A stretch of 64,000 nt of DNA from positions 1 to 64,000 of the forward strand of contig JAILFK010000032.1 in the NCBI GenBank assembly GCA_024697595.1. Direction: 5' to 3'. Positions 32,872 to 40,690 of the stretch are shown one piece after another. A program made the translations under genes and the position numbers. Within the stretch, counting starts at the first letter, position 1; every line of letters begins with the position of its first letter. The stretch comes from Lachnospiraceae bacterium (GTDB taxonomy: Bacteria; Bacillota; Clostridia; Lachnospirales; Lachnospiraceae). The notes beneath the pieces were generated by a model. The model searched no databases. It had not been told where the DNA came from and saw only the letters and a program-made list of their open reading frames with translations.

Positions 32872-34496
32872 TACGCAGTCTCCTTATCTAAAAGCATTGG
32901 TACAGCGACTGTTGGATTATAAATATATTCCTGCTGGCGTGAGACAATTTGATGATAGTTAAATTCGCCACCATCAAACTCATCTATTACAGCCTTTTCT
33001 TCTGATGTAAAATCAGAATACATTTTCTTTCCATAACCTTCTGGAAGCCAACCTTTTTGCTGACTACCAAAGATATTTAACTTCTTTAGAAGTTCATCAT
33101 CCTTAAAGGTAATGTGACAAGTACCTTTCTTATAAAAAGTGAGTTTCAGATATTTAGTATCAATATCTTTAGAAGTACCACTCTTCTTTGCGGCAATAAG
33201 CGCATCATTTAATGTAGAGTCAAAAGTTGTCTTTCCATTATCCAAATAATTGAGTGCTTTTTCTATATCAGAAAGCTGCTCGGTTAGACGATAATGACAT
33301 GGATCAAAGCTATTACAGAAATTATCCCATGCATTCATGAATGGAATGATAACCTTTTTATTGATAATCCAGCTCTTGTTGGTTTTCCAACCATTGTAAT
33401 AATGAATGTTCTTTGACAACTCATTACTATATGAATACTGGATAGAGAGTTTATCAAAAAGTTCGATTATACAATCTTCAATGCCTCTCGTTAGCTCTTT
33501 TGACATCTTGATCTGTAAATGAGCAATGTTATATGATGAAAAATCATAGTCTAATAACTCATTTACCTTTGAGGAATATTCTTCTCGCAGGTTAGATGTC
33601 ATATTTCTTGTAAATCGAGGATTCTTGAACAGTGCAGTCCAATACTTCTCTCTTACTCTCTTAATATACTCATTTTCGCTTAATTCTGCTCCATCAATCT
33701 TTAATGCAAGCATTGGGTGATACCCGTTATCGCCAATAGAATCTTTTAAATGAGGCAGGAGCTTCTTATAATCTCTTATAAGTTTAATTCCTGCTTCAAC
33801 TTCCAGCTGATACATTAAAATAGCATTTGCTATATAATCGTCAGTTGCAAGTGATGTCTCCTGCTCTATTTCGGCTTCAGCATATGCTTTCTTTCCAAGA
33901 TATTTCAGCAAATCATCTTCTTTAGGTTCTTCTTCTGGCAAAAAGACCTTAATGATTGCAATTTCTACATCTGTAGGTCTTTCTGAATTAGTAAATGTAT
34001 GTGACATAAACTGAATGTCAGCATTTACATCTTCAAGCCTTCTGATCAAGTCCTTGCGTAAATTAGTACAAGGATTTTTGAGGGTTTCTGCATTCAAAAT
34101 GCAAATAAGACCACAGCCTGCATGAAGCATTTTTAAGGCTTTATCTAAATGCTTGTCTCCTTCAGAAAATGGAGGATTCATAAAGATAAGATCATAACGC
34201 TTTTGACTATTAAAGCTCAAAAAGTCGTCATGCACTACTCTATAGCCCTTTCCTGTTAAAACAGATTGTAGTTCTGTATCAAGTTCAATACAGTCTATAT
34301 CAGCCTTTCTTCCCAAAGGATAACCATTTCTTGTTGTGGCATTATTGATGTTTGCTCTTACGCAGCTGGCAATATTGCCACTTCCTGCTGATGGCTCTAA
34401 AACATATGTAATCTTAGACCAATCAACATCCTTTGTGATTTCTGCCAACAACCATTCAGGTGTTGGATAATATTCTATGCTATTAAATTTACTCAT
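32871..34496 (-). CDS. DNA adenine-methyltransferase-like protein
   Basis: 541 residues. The N-terminal domain has a SAM-binding motif VLEPSAGSGNIA (about 33-44) and the catalytic motif IV NPPF in DLIFMNPPFSEGDKH (about 100). This is the signature of N6-adenine methyltransferases. The remaining 330 residues are a large C-terminal domain like those of phage/plasmid DUF4942 proteins. No restriction endonuclease gene is nearby, so it is an orphan enzyme that could protect plasmid DNA. The ATG follows AAAGAGGTAATT. Confidence 0.72.
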   Translation of the reverse strand: MSKFNSIEYYPTPEWLLAEITKDVDWSKITYVLEPSAGSGNIASCVRANINNATTRNGYPLGRKADIDCIELDTELQSVLTGKGYRVVHDDFLSFNSQKRYDLIFMNPPFSEGDKHLDKALKMLHAGCGLICILNAETLKNPCTNLRKDLIRRLEDVNADIQFMSHTFTNSERPTDVEIAIIKVFLPEEEPKEDDLLKYLGKKAYAEAEIEQETSLATDDYIANAILMYQLEVEAGIKLIRDYKKLLPHLKDSIGDNGYHPMLALKIDGAELSENEYIKRVREKYWTALFKNPRFTRNMTSNLREEYSSKVNELLDYDFSSYNIAHLQIKMSKELTRGIEDCIIELFDKLSIQYSYSNELSKNIHYYNGWKTNKSWIINKKVIIPFMNAWDNFCNSFDPCHYRLTEQLSDIEKALNYLDNGKTTFDSTLNDALIAAKKSGTSKDIDTKYLKLTFYKKGTCHITFKDDELLKKLNIFGSQQKGWLPEGYGKKMYSDFTSEEKAVIDEFDGGEFNYHQIVSRQQEYIYNPTVAVPMLLDKETA

Positions 34497-34570
34497 AATT
34501 ACCTCTTTCTGCTCTCCGGCACAAACCAGAGAGCTTTTTTATCAACTCTCTGATTTATACTCTGAGAAAA
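34496..34570 (-). promoter_or_regulatory. Leader hairpin before the methyltransferase gene (second leader family)
   Basis: On the - strand CTCAGAGTATAAATCAGAGAG is followed by GCTCTC ... GAGAGC and then the AGAGG ribosome binding site. A related block (CTCAGCGTATAAGTTAGA then CTCTCTAGC ... GCTAGGGAG) precedes the 235-aa gene at 35303. The two may be related leaders or simply terminators between genes of one operon. Confidence 0.4.
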
Positions 34571-34595
34571 AGAGTTTTGTTTTTTTTTGAAATTC

Positions 34596-35303
34596 CTAAT
34601 AAAATTCTTTAATTACATCTAATAAGCTTAATGGAAGTGTTATGTTGTTTATGGATATATTATCTTCTATATGCTCAATTAGAGTATTAAATTCCAATAA
34701 AGCTGTCGCTTCTGTTGAGTCTGGGTTAGCATTTTTATACGCCTTTATGGAATCTCTGAAAATATTTATATAATTTTCAATTGAATCATTAGTCCAATCA
34801 TAGCCTGCCATATAATGAAAAGCATCAATTAGCCCATCAAAATAGTCAAACTTGGCTAGTTCATAACAATTAAAATTATAATTTTTAAGTGCTTGCTCTG
34901 TAGTTACACATTCTGATAATGGAGTGTTTGCATTATGGGATATTGTATATTCAGCGTCATATGCAACTTCGCAACCACATTCAAAATCCGAAAATTCAAA
35001 ATGCAAAACAAAAGGAATAGATTCGAGATATTCCTTATATCGCTTTGTTATACTGTTCAGATTGATATAGAGAGGCGAAGAAACAGCCCAAGCACCAAAA
35101 TAATTTAGGTTATTTATAAAAACCCATCTACCTGTTCCAGAGAATGATACTGTATCAGTATCTAAATCTTCTTCTCCTTCGGTGATTGTAAAATTATAAT
35201 CACCATATTGTGTTGCTTTAATTGCTTCCCAAAACAATTTGTAGTCAACGGTTACATCAGATATTACATTAATTGAACCTGCAACATCACTTAAATTTGC
35301 CAT
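34596..35303 (-). CDS. Hypothetical protein (235 aa)
   Basis: 235 residues, acidic, no membrane helix, no motif I recognise. It contains a tryptophan-rich beta segment (GTGRWVFINNLNYFGAWAVSS). The ATG follows GGAGGAAGAAAAT. It lies between two other unknown genes in the operon behind leader L4. Confidence 0.55.
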   Translation of the reverse strand: MANLSDVAGSINVISDVTVDYKLFWEAIKATQYGDYNFTITEGEEDLDTDTVSFSGTGRWVFINNLNYFGAWAVSSPLYINLNSITKRYKEYLESIPFVLHFEFSDFECGCEVAYDAEYTISHNANTPLSECVTTEQALKNYNFNCYELAKFDYFDGLIDAFHYMAGYDWTNDSIENYINIFRDSIKAYKNANPDSTEATALLEFNTLIEHIEDNISINNITLPLSLLDVIKEFY

Positions 35304-35329
35304 ATTTTCTTCCTCCTTTGTTTTGTCTA

Positions 35330-35400
35330 ATGGCTAAAACAAAACACTCCCTAGCATAAGCTAGAGAGTATTTCGCTTCTAACTTATACGCTGAGATAAC
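35330..35400 (-). terminator. Terminator-like hairpin between two operon genes
   Basis: ACTCTCTAGC-TTAT-GCTAGGGAGT followed by GTTTTGTTTT on the - strand, placed shortly before the ribosome binding site of the 235-aa gene. The placement just upstream of a start resembles that of the six repeated leaders. Confidence 0.55.
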
Positions 35401-35407
35401 AGAGAAA

Positions 35408-36067
35408 TTACAATAAAGTGTCTTTGATTTGCGAATATCCATCTTCGCAATAATCCCAGTCAGTTAATTCGCTGCAAGGATACATGTTCGGAATTATTAT
35501 TTTTTCGCAGGAATCAAGTTCTTTATATGAATATTCTTTTATATTTGCGTAAAAATTCTTTTCCAGATATTTCCGCATTTTTGATTCGCTATCAAAGCAA
35601 AGTATATGTATATATGACATATTATCTTTTACCATTAATTCGTATGTGTCTAACCATACGGGTTTTGGTAAAATGCCATACCACATGAGTAATTCCGCAT
35701 TATCACAAGCTCGGATCCTTGAAAAGCATTTTGCTTCTGCGAAACCAATTTGTGTTTTTGGAATCATTTTATAATGCTGCATATATTTTTTGGCAGCTTC
35801 TTCTGCAGACGCAAGGTCTGTAAAAGTATCAATTCCAATGCCAGCATCGCTTGTGACACTGAAATTATTTGAACCGGAGTAATTTTGCAAAGTATATCGT
35901 AGATTATTTGGTTCATTTTCTACGGTAAACTCTCTAATTACTTTCCATTTTCTAATGTCAGCTCGTGATACGGTATACACCGTATCACCGACATTTAATA
36001 ATCTTTTCTGCGTGGAAATGGTTGGTTGTGCCAAAAAATCAAATATTGTCATTTGAACAGCTTCCAT
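35408..36067 (-). CDS. Hypothetical protein (219 aa)
   Basis: 219 residues starting at the ATG 8 bases after TAGGAGG. The N-terminus MEAVQMTIFDFLAQP resembles the short linear motif found at the start of many phage/plasmid proteins that bind DNA polymerase or clamp-type partners, but this is speculative. The rest is mixed alpha/beta with no known domain. It follows the 78-aa gene by 12 bp. Confidence 0.55.
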   Translation of the reverse strand: MEAVQMTIFDFLAQPTISTQKRLLNVGDTVYTVSRADIRKWKVIREFTVENEPNNLRYTLQNYSGSNNFSVTSDAGIGIDTFTDLASAEEAAKKYMQHYKMIPKTQIGFAEAKCFSRIRACDNAELLMWYGILPKPVWLDTYELMVKDNMSYIHILCFDSESKMRKYLEKNFYANIKEYSYKELDSCEKIIIPNMYPCSELTDWDYCEDGYSQIKDTLL

Positions 36068-36079
36068 AATCGTCACCTC

Positions 36080-36316
36080 CTACAGCTCTTGAAGTATATA
36101 AACACTTCCAGAGCGTGTCACTACTCGGATAGTTTTATCTGAGAAGTTGTTAGTGATTTTTTGGATTGGGGATGTATGCAAAAGCTTATCTTCGCCGTTG
36201 CATTTAATCACCAATTCCATTGGTACGCCTTCTTGCAATAAATGAACCCTAGCAGTCAAACCACTTAAATCATTTTCGCCTACAGAACCTTTTTTGATAA
36301 TAATGTTTTCCATCAT
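36080..36316 (-). CDS. Small protein downstream of leader L4 (78 aa)
   Basis: 78 residues starting MMENIIIKKG after AAGGAGGAAAATATG. Beta-rich, ending in VVTRSGSVYILQEL; no known family. It is the first gene of a long operon (36316 to 31382) expressed from leader L4. Being the leading gene of a leader-controlled unit makes it a candidate regulator. Confidence 0.6.
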   Translation of the reverse strand: MMENIIIKKGSVGENDLSGLTARVHLLQEGVPMELVIKCNGEDKLLHTSPIQKITNNFSDKTIRVVTRSGSVYILQEL

Positions 36317-36327
36317 ATTTTCCTCCT

Positions 36328-36469
36328 TCTTGAAAACAAAAAATGCCGTCAAAAAGGCATAAAAATAACCAGACAAATGATTGTCTGGTTACTTAAAATG
36401 CCTTTCCAACGGCTAGTTAACTAATAATTAATACTAAGTTAGTGTATCGCAAAATCGTATTAATGTCAA
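36328..36469 (-). promoter_or_regulatory. Repeated leader element, copy L4
   Basis: TTGACA (36469-36464), 17-bp spacer, TACACT (36446-36441). The outer stem keeps pairing although both strands differ from L1/L2 (GCCGTTGGAAAGGCA with TGCCTTTTTGACGGC), using wobble pairs. The inner hairpin is AACCAGACAA-TCAT-TTGTCTGGTT. CCTTTTTGA can pair with TCAAGAAGG over the Shine-Dalgarno site with one wobble. Confidence 0.85.
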
Positions 36470-36479
36470 TATATTAGCC

Positions 36480-37301
36480 TTATAATTCTTCTTTTATGTG
36501 ATCTAAAAGAAACTCTTCATTGGTGTTATCCAGCCATTTTGCAAGATTTCTCATTATGTCCATTTCAACATTTCGTTGGCTGATTCGGGAGCCTCTTGTA
36601 CAATAATCCTGGATATTTTGATGATTATATCGCAGCGTAGTCATATTGTTTTCTTTTAATTTTTCATTTATATCAGTTAAGAATTTCAAAATGAAGTTAT
36701 TCTTTTCTTCTGATGTAAGAGTTGGAACCTCTTTTACGATTGAAAATCGACTACGAAGTGCCTTGTCCATGATGTCTACTCTGTTGGTGGCTGATATTAA
36801 AATTAAAGGTGATTTTTTTGACCGGAGCATATCAAAGCATTGCATTAAAGTGATAGTTACACGACTTATTTCACCACCAGTTGCGCCATCGCTTTCTCGC
36901 CCTCTTTCCTGTGATATGCAATCTATTTCGTCTAACATAAATATGCATTCTTTATCCCAGACAAACTCAAAAATCTCATTTATTACAGAGGTTGTTTTTC
37001 CGAATATTCCACTGAATATCTTTGCAAAGTTCACATAGATGAATGGCATATTAAGTTCATGTGCTAAATATCGAGAAAAAGTTGTCTTTCCAGTTCCGGC
37101 TGGGCCATATAAAAGTGTTGTATTTGGATATGACTTCTTAATAATATTTTGAATTATATCTGATTTTTCTTTGGTTCTAATTATTTCTTCTTTTATTTCT
37201 TCTGTTCTTGCAGTTTTGAAATAATTATTAACATTAAAATCAGAACAGTCTTCACATATTAGGTAATCTTTTAAATTATCTGGTATTAAAATGCTATTCA
37301 T
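36480..37301 (-). CDS. AAA+ ATPase (classic FtsH/Cdc48-like core)
   Basis: 273 residues. Walker A YGPAGTGKTT is at about 62-71, Walker B FMLDEIDCISQERGRE near 118, and sensor I LILISATNRVD near 163; an arginine-finger region RSRFSIVKEVP follows. Only a short N-terminal part and a lid domain flank the core. It resembles the single-AAA helpers of plasmids and phages. It overlaps the end of the thermonuclease gene by 8 bases, so they are coupled. Confidence 0.8.
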   Translation of the reverse strand: MNSILIPDNLKDYLICEDCSDFNVNNYFKTARTEEIKEEIIRTKEKSDIIQNIIKKSYPNTTLLYGPAGTGKTTFSRYLAHELNMPFIYVNFAKIFSGIFGKTTSVINEIFEFVWDKECIFMLDEIDCISQERGRESDGATGGEISRVTITLMQCFDMLRSKKSPLILISATNRVDIMDKALRSRFSIVKEVPTLTSEEKNNFILKFLTDINEKLKENNMTTLRYNHQNIQDYCTRGSRISQRNVEMDIMRNLAKWLDNTNEEFLLDHIKEEL

Positions 37302-37875
37302 AAAAAACCTCCGTTGCCCAAAGGCCAGTATGAGTTTGTTGTGCTTCTGATTCTAGAGCTAAAAATAAAGTAGAATACATGTCATTTGGAGGATATATTA
37401 TTACTTCTGCCATTCCTTCTTTTATTAAAATAGCATTAAGACAATTGTTTTCTACATCTTCCATATTATTTATATCTACATTGTTTTTGAGCCAAACATA
37501 GGCAAGTGTTCTACCATACTGATCTGTTTTTTCTTTATCGTAACTTAGATATAAAGTGCTATATGACTGTAAAAATTCTTTGGTAAAGTTACTGGCTATT
37601 TCTCCCTCTTTGCAGTTTTTCTCTTTATCAGAATGGACTGATTCGGGTGTGTTTATTTCCAATAATCTTATTTTTTGTTCTCCAGAACTGGTGGTTACGA
37701 CTAGAGTATCTCCGTCTACTATTCTTTCTAAATGTGCTTCTACTAATTGAGCTGATTCTTTAGTAGTATTTTGTTGAGTGGAACCATGTTCTGAAATAAG
37801 CTTATTTCCGCTAATGATAGCAAGGACAATAATTAAGATTATGAATCTAAATTTGTAAAGCCTAAATTTCTTCAC
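37294..37875 (-). CDS. Thermonuclease (SNase-like), membrane-anchored or secreted
   Basis: 193 residues. An N-terminal hydrophobic helix (about 8-24) is followed by an SNase/OB-fold domain. VDGDTLVV and RLLEINTPES give the first catalytic Arg and Asp region, and DQYGRTLAYVWL carries the second Arg. SNases hydrolyse DNA and RNA with calcium. In conjugative elements such nucleases often accompany transfer genes. It overlaps both neighbours. Confidence 0.82.
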   Translation of the reverse strand: MKKFRLYKFRFIILIIVLAIISGNKLISEHGSTQQNTTKESAQLVEAHLERIVDGDTLVVTTSSGEQKIRLLEINTPESVHSDKEKNCKEGEIASNFTKEFLQSYSTLYLSYDKEKTDQYGRTLAYVWLKNNVDINNMEDVENNCLNAILIKEGMAEVIIYPPNDMYSTLFLALESEAQQTHTGLWATEVFYE

Positions 37876-38149
37876 CGTTAGCCTCCAATTCGTGTGCTAA
37901 TTGCAAAGCAACTTCTTTATATCTTTCTTCTCGATCCTTGTTTGCAGCTGGGCGATCCAGATATTTTAAAAGATAATTATATACATCTTCTTTTAAGTAA
38001 AGTGTTGGTGAAAATCCTTCTACTGGGCATAAATCGCCTTGTTTTTCCAACTTTGTTAAGTACTGACGAGATATACATAACATTTCAATAACACCTTTTT
38101 TTGATATAAAATTTTGCGTTAGAAATAAACATTTTGCTTCTTTATTCAT
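37862..38149 (-). CDS. Small helix-turn-helix (excisionase/MerR-like) protein
   Basis: 95 residues. ISKKGVIEMLCISRQYLTKLEKQGDL is a winged-helix DNA-binding motif of the excisionase/MerR type, followed by an amphipathic helix. Its stop overlaps the thermonuclease start by 14 bases. It could regulate its own operon or act with the recombinase at 29859. Confidence 0.6.
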   Translation of the reverse strand: MNKEAKCLFLTQNFISKKGVIEMLCISRQYLTKLEKQGDLCPVEGFSPTLYLKEDVYNYLLKYLDRPAANKDREERYKEVALQLAHELEANGEEI

Positions 38150-38255
38150 AGTTTTAATCCAACCTTTCTCATAATATTTATATGCTTGATAGAGTGTTAT
38201 CTGCCAAGCATATAGTATTTATTTATGATACAGAGTGAATCTGTTATCATCACAA

Positions 38256-38286
38256 GAAAAATGCGACCTTTTTAGCGAGTGGTCGC
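38256..38286 (-). terminator. Terminator of ssb
   Basis: GCGACC-actcgctaaaaa-GGTCGC followed by ATTTTTCTTG on the - strand. Confidence 0.75.
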
Positions 38287-38302
38287 AAACTCGTATAGAA
38301 AA

Positions 38303-38719
38303 TTAATTGAACGGAAGTTCATCTTCGTCTGGCATTTCCATGAATCCAGAGTTGTCTGGTGCCGGACCTGCAGGTGATGGAGCAGATGAATTATTGTTAG
38401 AATTTTTACTCTCACAAAATTCAACACTGTTGATAAGCAGCTCAGTGCCATAAACCTTCTGCCCGTCTTTATTTGTATAATTATTGTTTCTCACTTCACC
38501 TTCAACAAGGATTCTGTTGCCCTTCTTGAAGTACTTTTCAACAAACTCGGCAGTCTTGCCAAAGCAAACGCAGCTGAAAAAGTCAGCATCTGGATCACCT
38601 TCTCTTTTAAACTGTCTGTTTACTGCGATGTTAAATCTTGTTATCTGTGTATTGTTACCAGCTCCAAATCTAACATCAGGATCATTTGTTAATCTTCCCA
38701 TCATAATTGTTTTGTTCAT
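38303..38719 (-). CDS. ssb: Single-stranded DNA-binding protein
   Basis: 138 residues. OB-fold segments are clear: MNKTIMMGRLTNDPDVRF, FSCVCFGKTAEFVEKYFKKG and NRILVEGEVRNNNYTN. A Gly/Pro/Ser linker ends in the acidic tip DEDELPFN, the normal docking site for partner proteins. The ATG at 38719 follows GGAGAGAGTGTT. It has its own promoter and terminator. It would protect plasmid single strands during replication and transfer. Confidence 0.93.
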   Translation of the reverse strand: MNKTIMMGRLTNDPDVRFGAGNNTQITRFNIAVNRQFKREGDPDADFFSCVCFGKTAEFVEKYFKKGNRILVEGEVRNNNYTNKDGQKVYGTELLINSVEFCESKNSNNNSSAPSPAGPAPDNSGFMEMPDEDELPFN

Positions 38720-38778
38720 AAACACTCTCTCCTTTATATTTAACAACTTATTTACGAAAGGACTTTCTTTCTGTAATT

Positions 38779-38807
38779 ATACTAACACACAGGTTGCACT
38801 TTGTCAA
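38779..38807 (-). promoter_or_regulatory. Promoter of ssb
   Basis: TTGACA, 17-bp spacer, TAGTAT on the - strand (an overlapping TATAAT gives a 20-bp spacer). Confidence 0.6.
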
Positions 38808-38995
38808 CTCGAACTATTGTTGCGCGAATTCTCTTTTTTATATCCTATTAACAACAATAGCAAAGATGCTACAAAAACTAATATAATGGCTATGTCTTTA
38901 GAAAATATCGCGAAGAAAAATAATACAATGGTACAGGTTAGTTCAAGCAATTGCTTTAAAGGTTTAGATTTTATTTTTTTTATTAAAAAAGTCAT
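38804..38995 (-). CDS. Small membrane protein (63 aa)
   Basis: 63 residues with two close hydrophobic helices (about 17-50) between basic ends. The ATG follows GAGGTGAATT, 9 bp after the preceding gene's stop. It ends the 43.9-38.8 kb operon. Function unknown. Confidence 0.55.
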   Translation of the reverse strand: MTFLIKKIKSKPLKQLLELTCTIVLFFFAIFSKDIAIILVFVASLLLLLIGYKKENSRNNSSS

Positions 38996-39007
38996 AATTC
39001 ACCTCGA

Positions 39008-40396
39008 TTATTTTGTAAAGCTATCGGTTATGCTTTGAATAAATTGCTCATCAGTTGTTCCAATAATGTTAAGCATACAGTTGTAACCATTTGCTTTAAA
39101 ACACCACCTATTTGATGTTAGCGTATCCCCTGCAATAGACAAGGAGTTTGTTACGCCTTTTGAATTAGGAAATACTTTATCGACAACTTTGTAATAAATA
39201 CAATCCATATTCTTTATTTTTGAATGTAAGTCCATTTTATTTACAGTTGTTTCATAAGTAAAATCAGTAGGAGCAATCTCTTGGATAAAGGTAGGCAAAA
39301 GTATTTGTGCCTCATATGAACTTGAATATTGCGCATAGTCGCCTACAATATCTTTGCTTGCTATGTATTCGATTACTGTGCCTGCATATGGTTCGGTTTG
39401 ACTATTCGGAGCTTTTATAATAGTCATTCCATCGTCATTTTGAGATACATCCCAGTTAGAAGGATATTTAAAAGAAACACCGCTGGCATCATCTTTAAAT
39501 GTACTGCATTCAAGTGAGATTGCAGCTGGTTCATATGTAGACCAAGAATTTAGCACCTGATCCATCAATGCAAACACTTCATTAGTTTTAAGTGTTTGAG
39601 AAATTCCTTGCATACAAACGCCTTTACCATCATAGATAAAGAAGTAGTCACAAGTTGTTAATTCTATTGGAAGTGAGTCTTTTTCTTCCATATAATAAGC
39701 AGTTCCGTTAGACCATTTTAGTGGGAAGGAACCTACAGTTTTATCTGATAGATAGCCTCTAGCCCACATCAAACATCTTTTTTCACATTCATTGCCATTA
39801 TTATCAAGTAATATCGCAGTTTGCTTCATCATATAATTAAGGTTTTGATTATATACTTCTAACGGATCAGACATTTGATAATTTAAAGGAATAATTGATA
39901 TTTGAGTATGAGTTTTTAAGTCTCGTAAGTATATAACCTCTTGCGTTTCATATGCTTCAAAATTTTGTGGCATTTCTACTTTAAACTTGAAATAAGTATT
40001 GTTTAAAGTGTTTCCGGAGCTACTTTTCGAATCTATTTTTGAAGCATTTGAAATATTAGGGGAGCCTACAGAAGTATGTGTTGAGGCATCTTTTTTTATG
40101 TCATCGGATGTTACAAGTACAGTTTTACCATCAACGCCGTATGTTGTGCTGTCATCTTTCTTTTTGTTATCTGCAGGTTTTATCATTGCAAAAAGAAAGG
40201 CGGTAATAATTATGATTGTTAAAAATGTAGGTACAAGTTTAAACCATGTCTTTATTTTTGAGGATTCTTTTTCATCAGATGAATTGTCAGAGTCTACATC
40301 TTTTGATGAATCCTTTTCTGTATTTGCATTTTTCTTATATTTGTCTTCGGCTCTGGTATCAATTCCTAGTAAGTGAAATATTTTTTTGATATTCAT
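39008..40396 (-). CDS. Membrane-anchored protein with extracellular domain (462 aa)
   Basis: 462 residues. A cytoplasmic charged N-terminus (1-50) is followed by one membrane helix (about 53-70), a Ser/Lys/Asp linker and a large external domain of about 320 residues. The latter contains two similar segments (FKVEMPQNFEAYETQEVIYLRD and ASGVSFKYPSNWDVSQND), which look like PsbP/photosystem-like or lipoprotein stress-domain repeats. Function unknown. It sits between a small membrane protein and topoisomerase III. Confidence 0.55.
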   Translation of the reverse strand: MNIKKIFHLLGIDTRAEDKYKKNANTEKDSSKDVDSDNSSDEKESSKIKTWFKLVPTFLTIIIITAFLFAMIKPADNKKKDDSTTYGVDGKTVLVTSDDIKKDASTHTSVGSPNISNASKIDSKSSSGNTLNNTYFKFKVEMPQNFEAYETQEVIYLRDLKTHTQISIIPLNYQMSDPLEVYNQNLNYMMKQTAILLDNNGNECEKRCLMWARGYLSDKTVGSFPLKWSNGTAYYMEEKDSLPIELTTCDYFFIYDGKGVCMQGISQTLKTNEVFALMDQVLNSWSTYEPAAISLECSTFKDDASGVSFKYPSNWDVSQNDDGMTIIKAPNSQTEPYAGTVIEYIASKDIVGDYAQYSSSYEAQILLPTFIQEIAPTDFTYETTVNKMDLHSKIKNMDCIYYKVVDKVFPNSKGVTNSLSIAGDTLTSNRWCFKANGYNCMLNIIGTTDEQFIQSITDSFTK

Positions 40397-40402
40397 ATAT
40401 TA

Positions 40403-40678
40403 TTATTGTCCTTTCTGCATCATAGAAGGCATATCTTCTGCTGAGATTGACTGTGGGTTTTCGCTTTGCGATTCAAGTAAAGCATAGGCGTTAGATAAAA
40501 CATTATGTTTTGAAGCTACTGCTATTAATGCAAGCAAAATCATTATAAGTAAAAATCCAGAAGCCCAGCTATAAAAAGTATTTATAAAGCTCTGACGAGA
40601 TTTAAGGCGGTTTATTTTTGCCTGATATTCCTTCTTTCTTTTCTTTTCTATTTCTATTGTTTTTTCATTATTTCTCAT
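40403..40678 (-). CDS. Small membrane protein (91 aa)
   Basis: 91 residues: a basic helical N-terminus (KKRKKEYQAKINRLKSRQ), one membrane helix (about 38-58) and a short external tail. It lies 6 bp from the next gene. Function unknown. Confidence 0.5.
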   Translation of the reverse strand: MRNNEKTIEIEKKRKKEYQAKINRLKSRQSFINTFYSWASGFLLIMILLALIAVASKHNVLSNAYALLESQSENPQSISAEDMPSMMQKGQ

Positions 40679-40690
40679 AAAATACCTCGT

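Noticed and set aside
31382..34496. Restriction-modification or Dnd phosphorothioation locus
   Set aside because: A methyltransferase and a DndC-like PP-loop protein are present, but no endonuclease and no other dnd genes are nearby.
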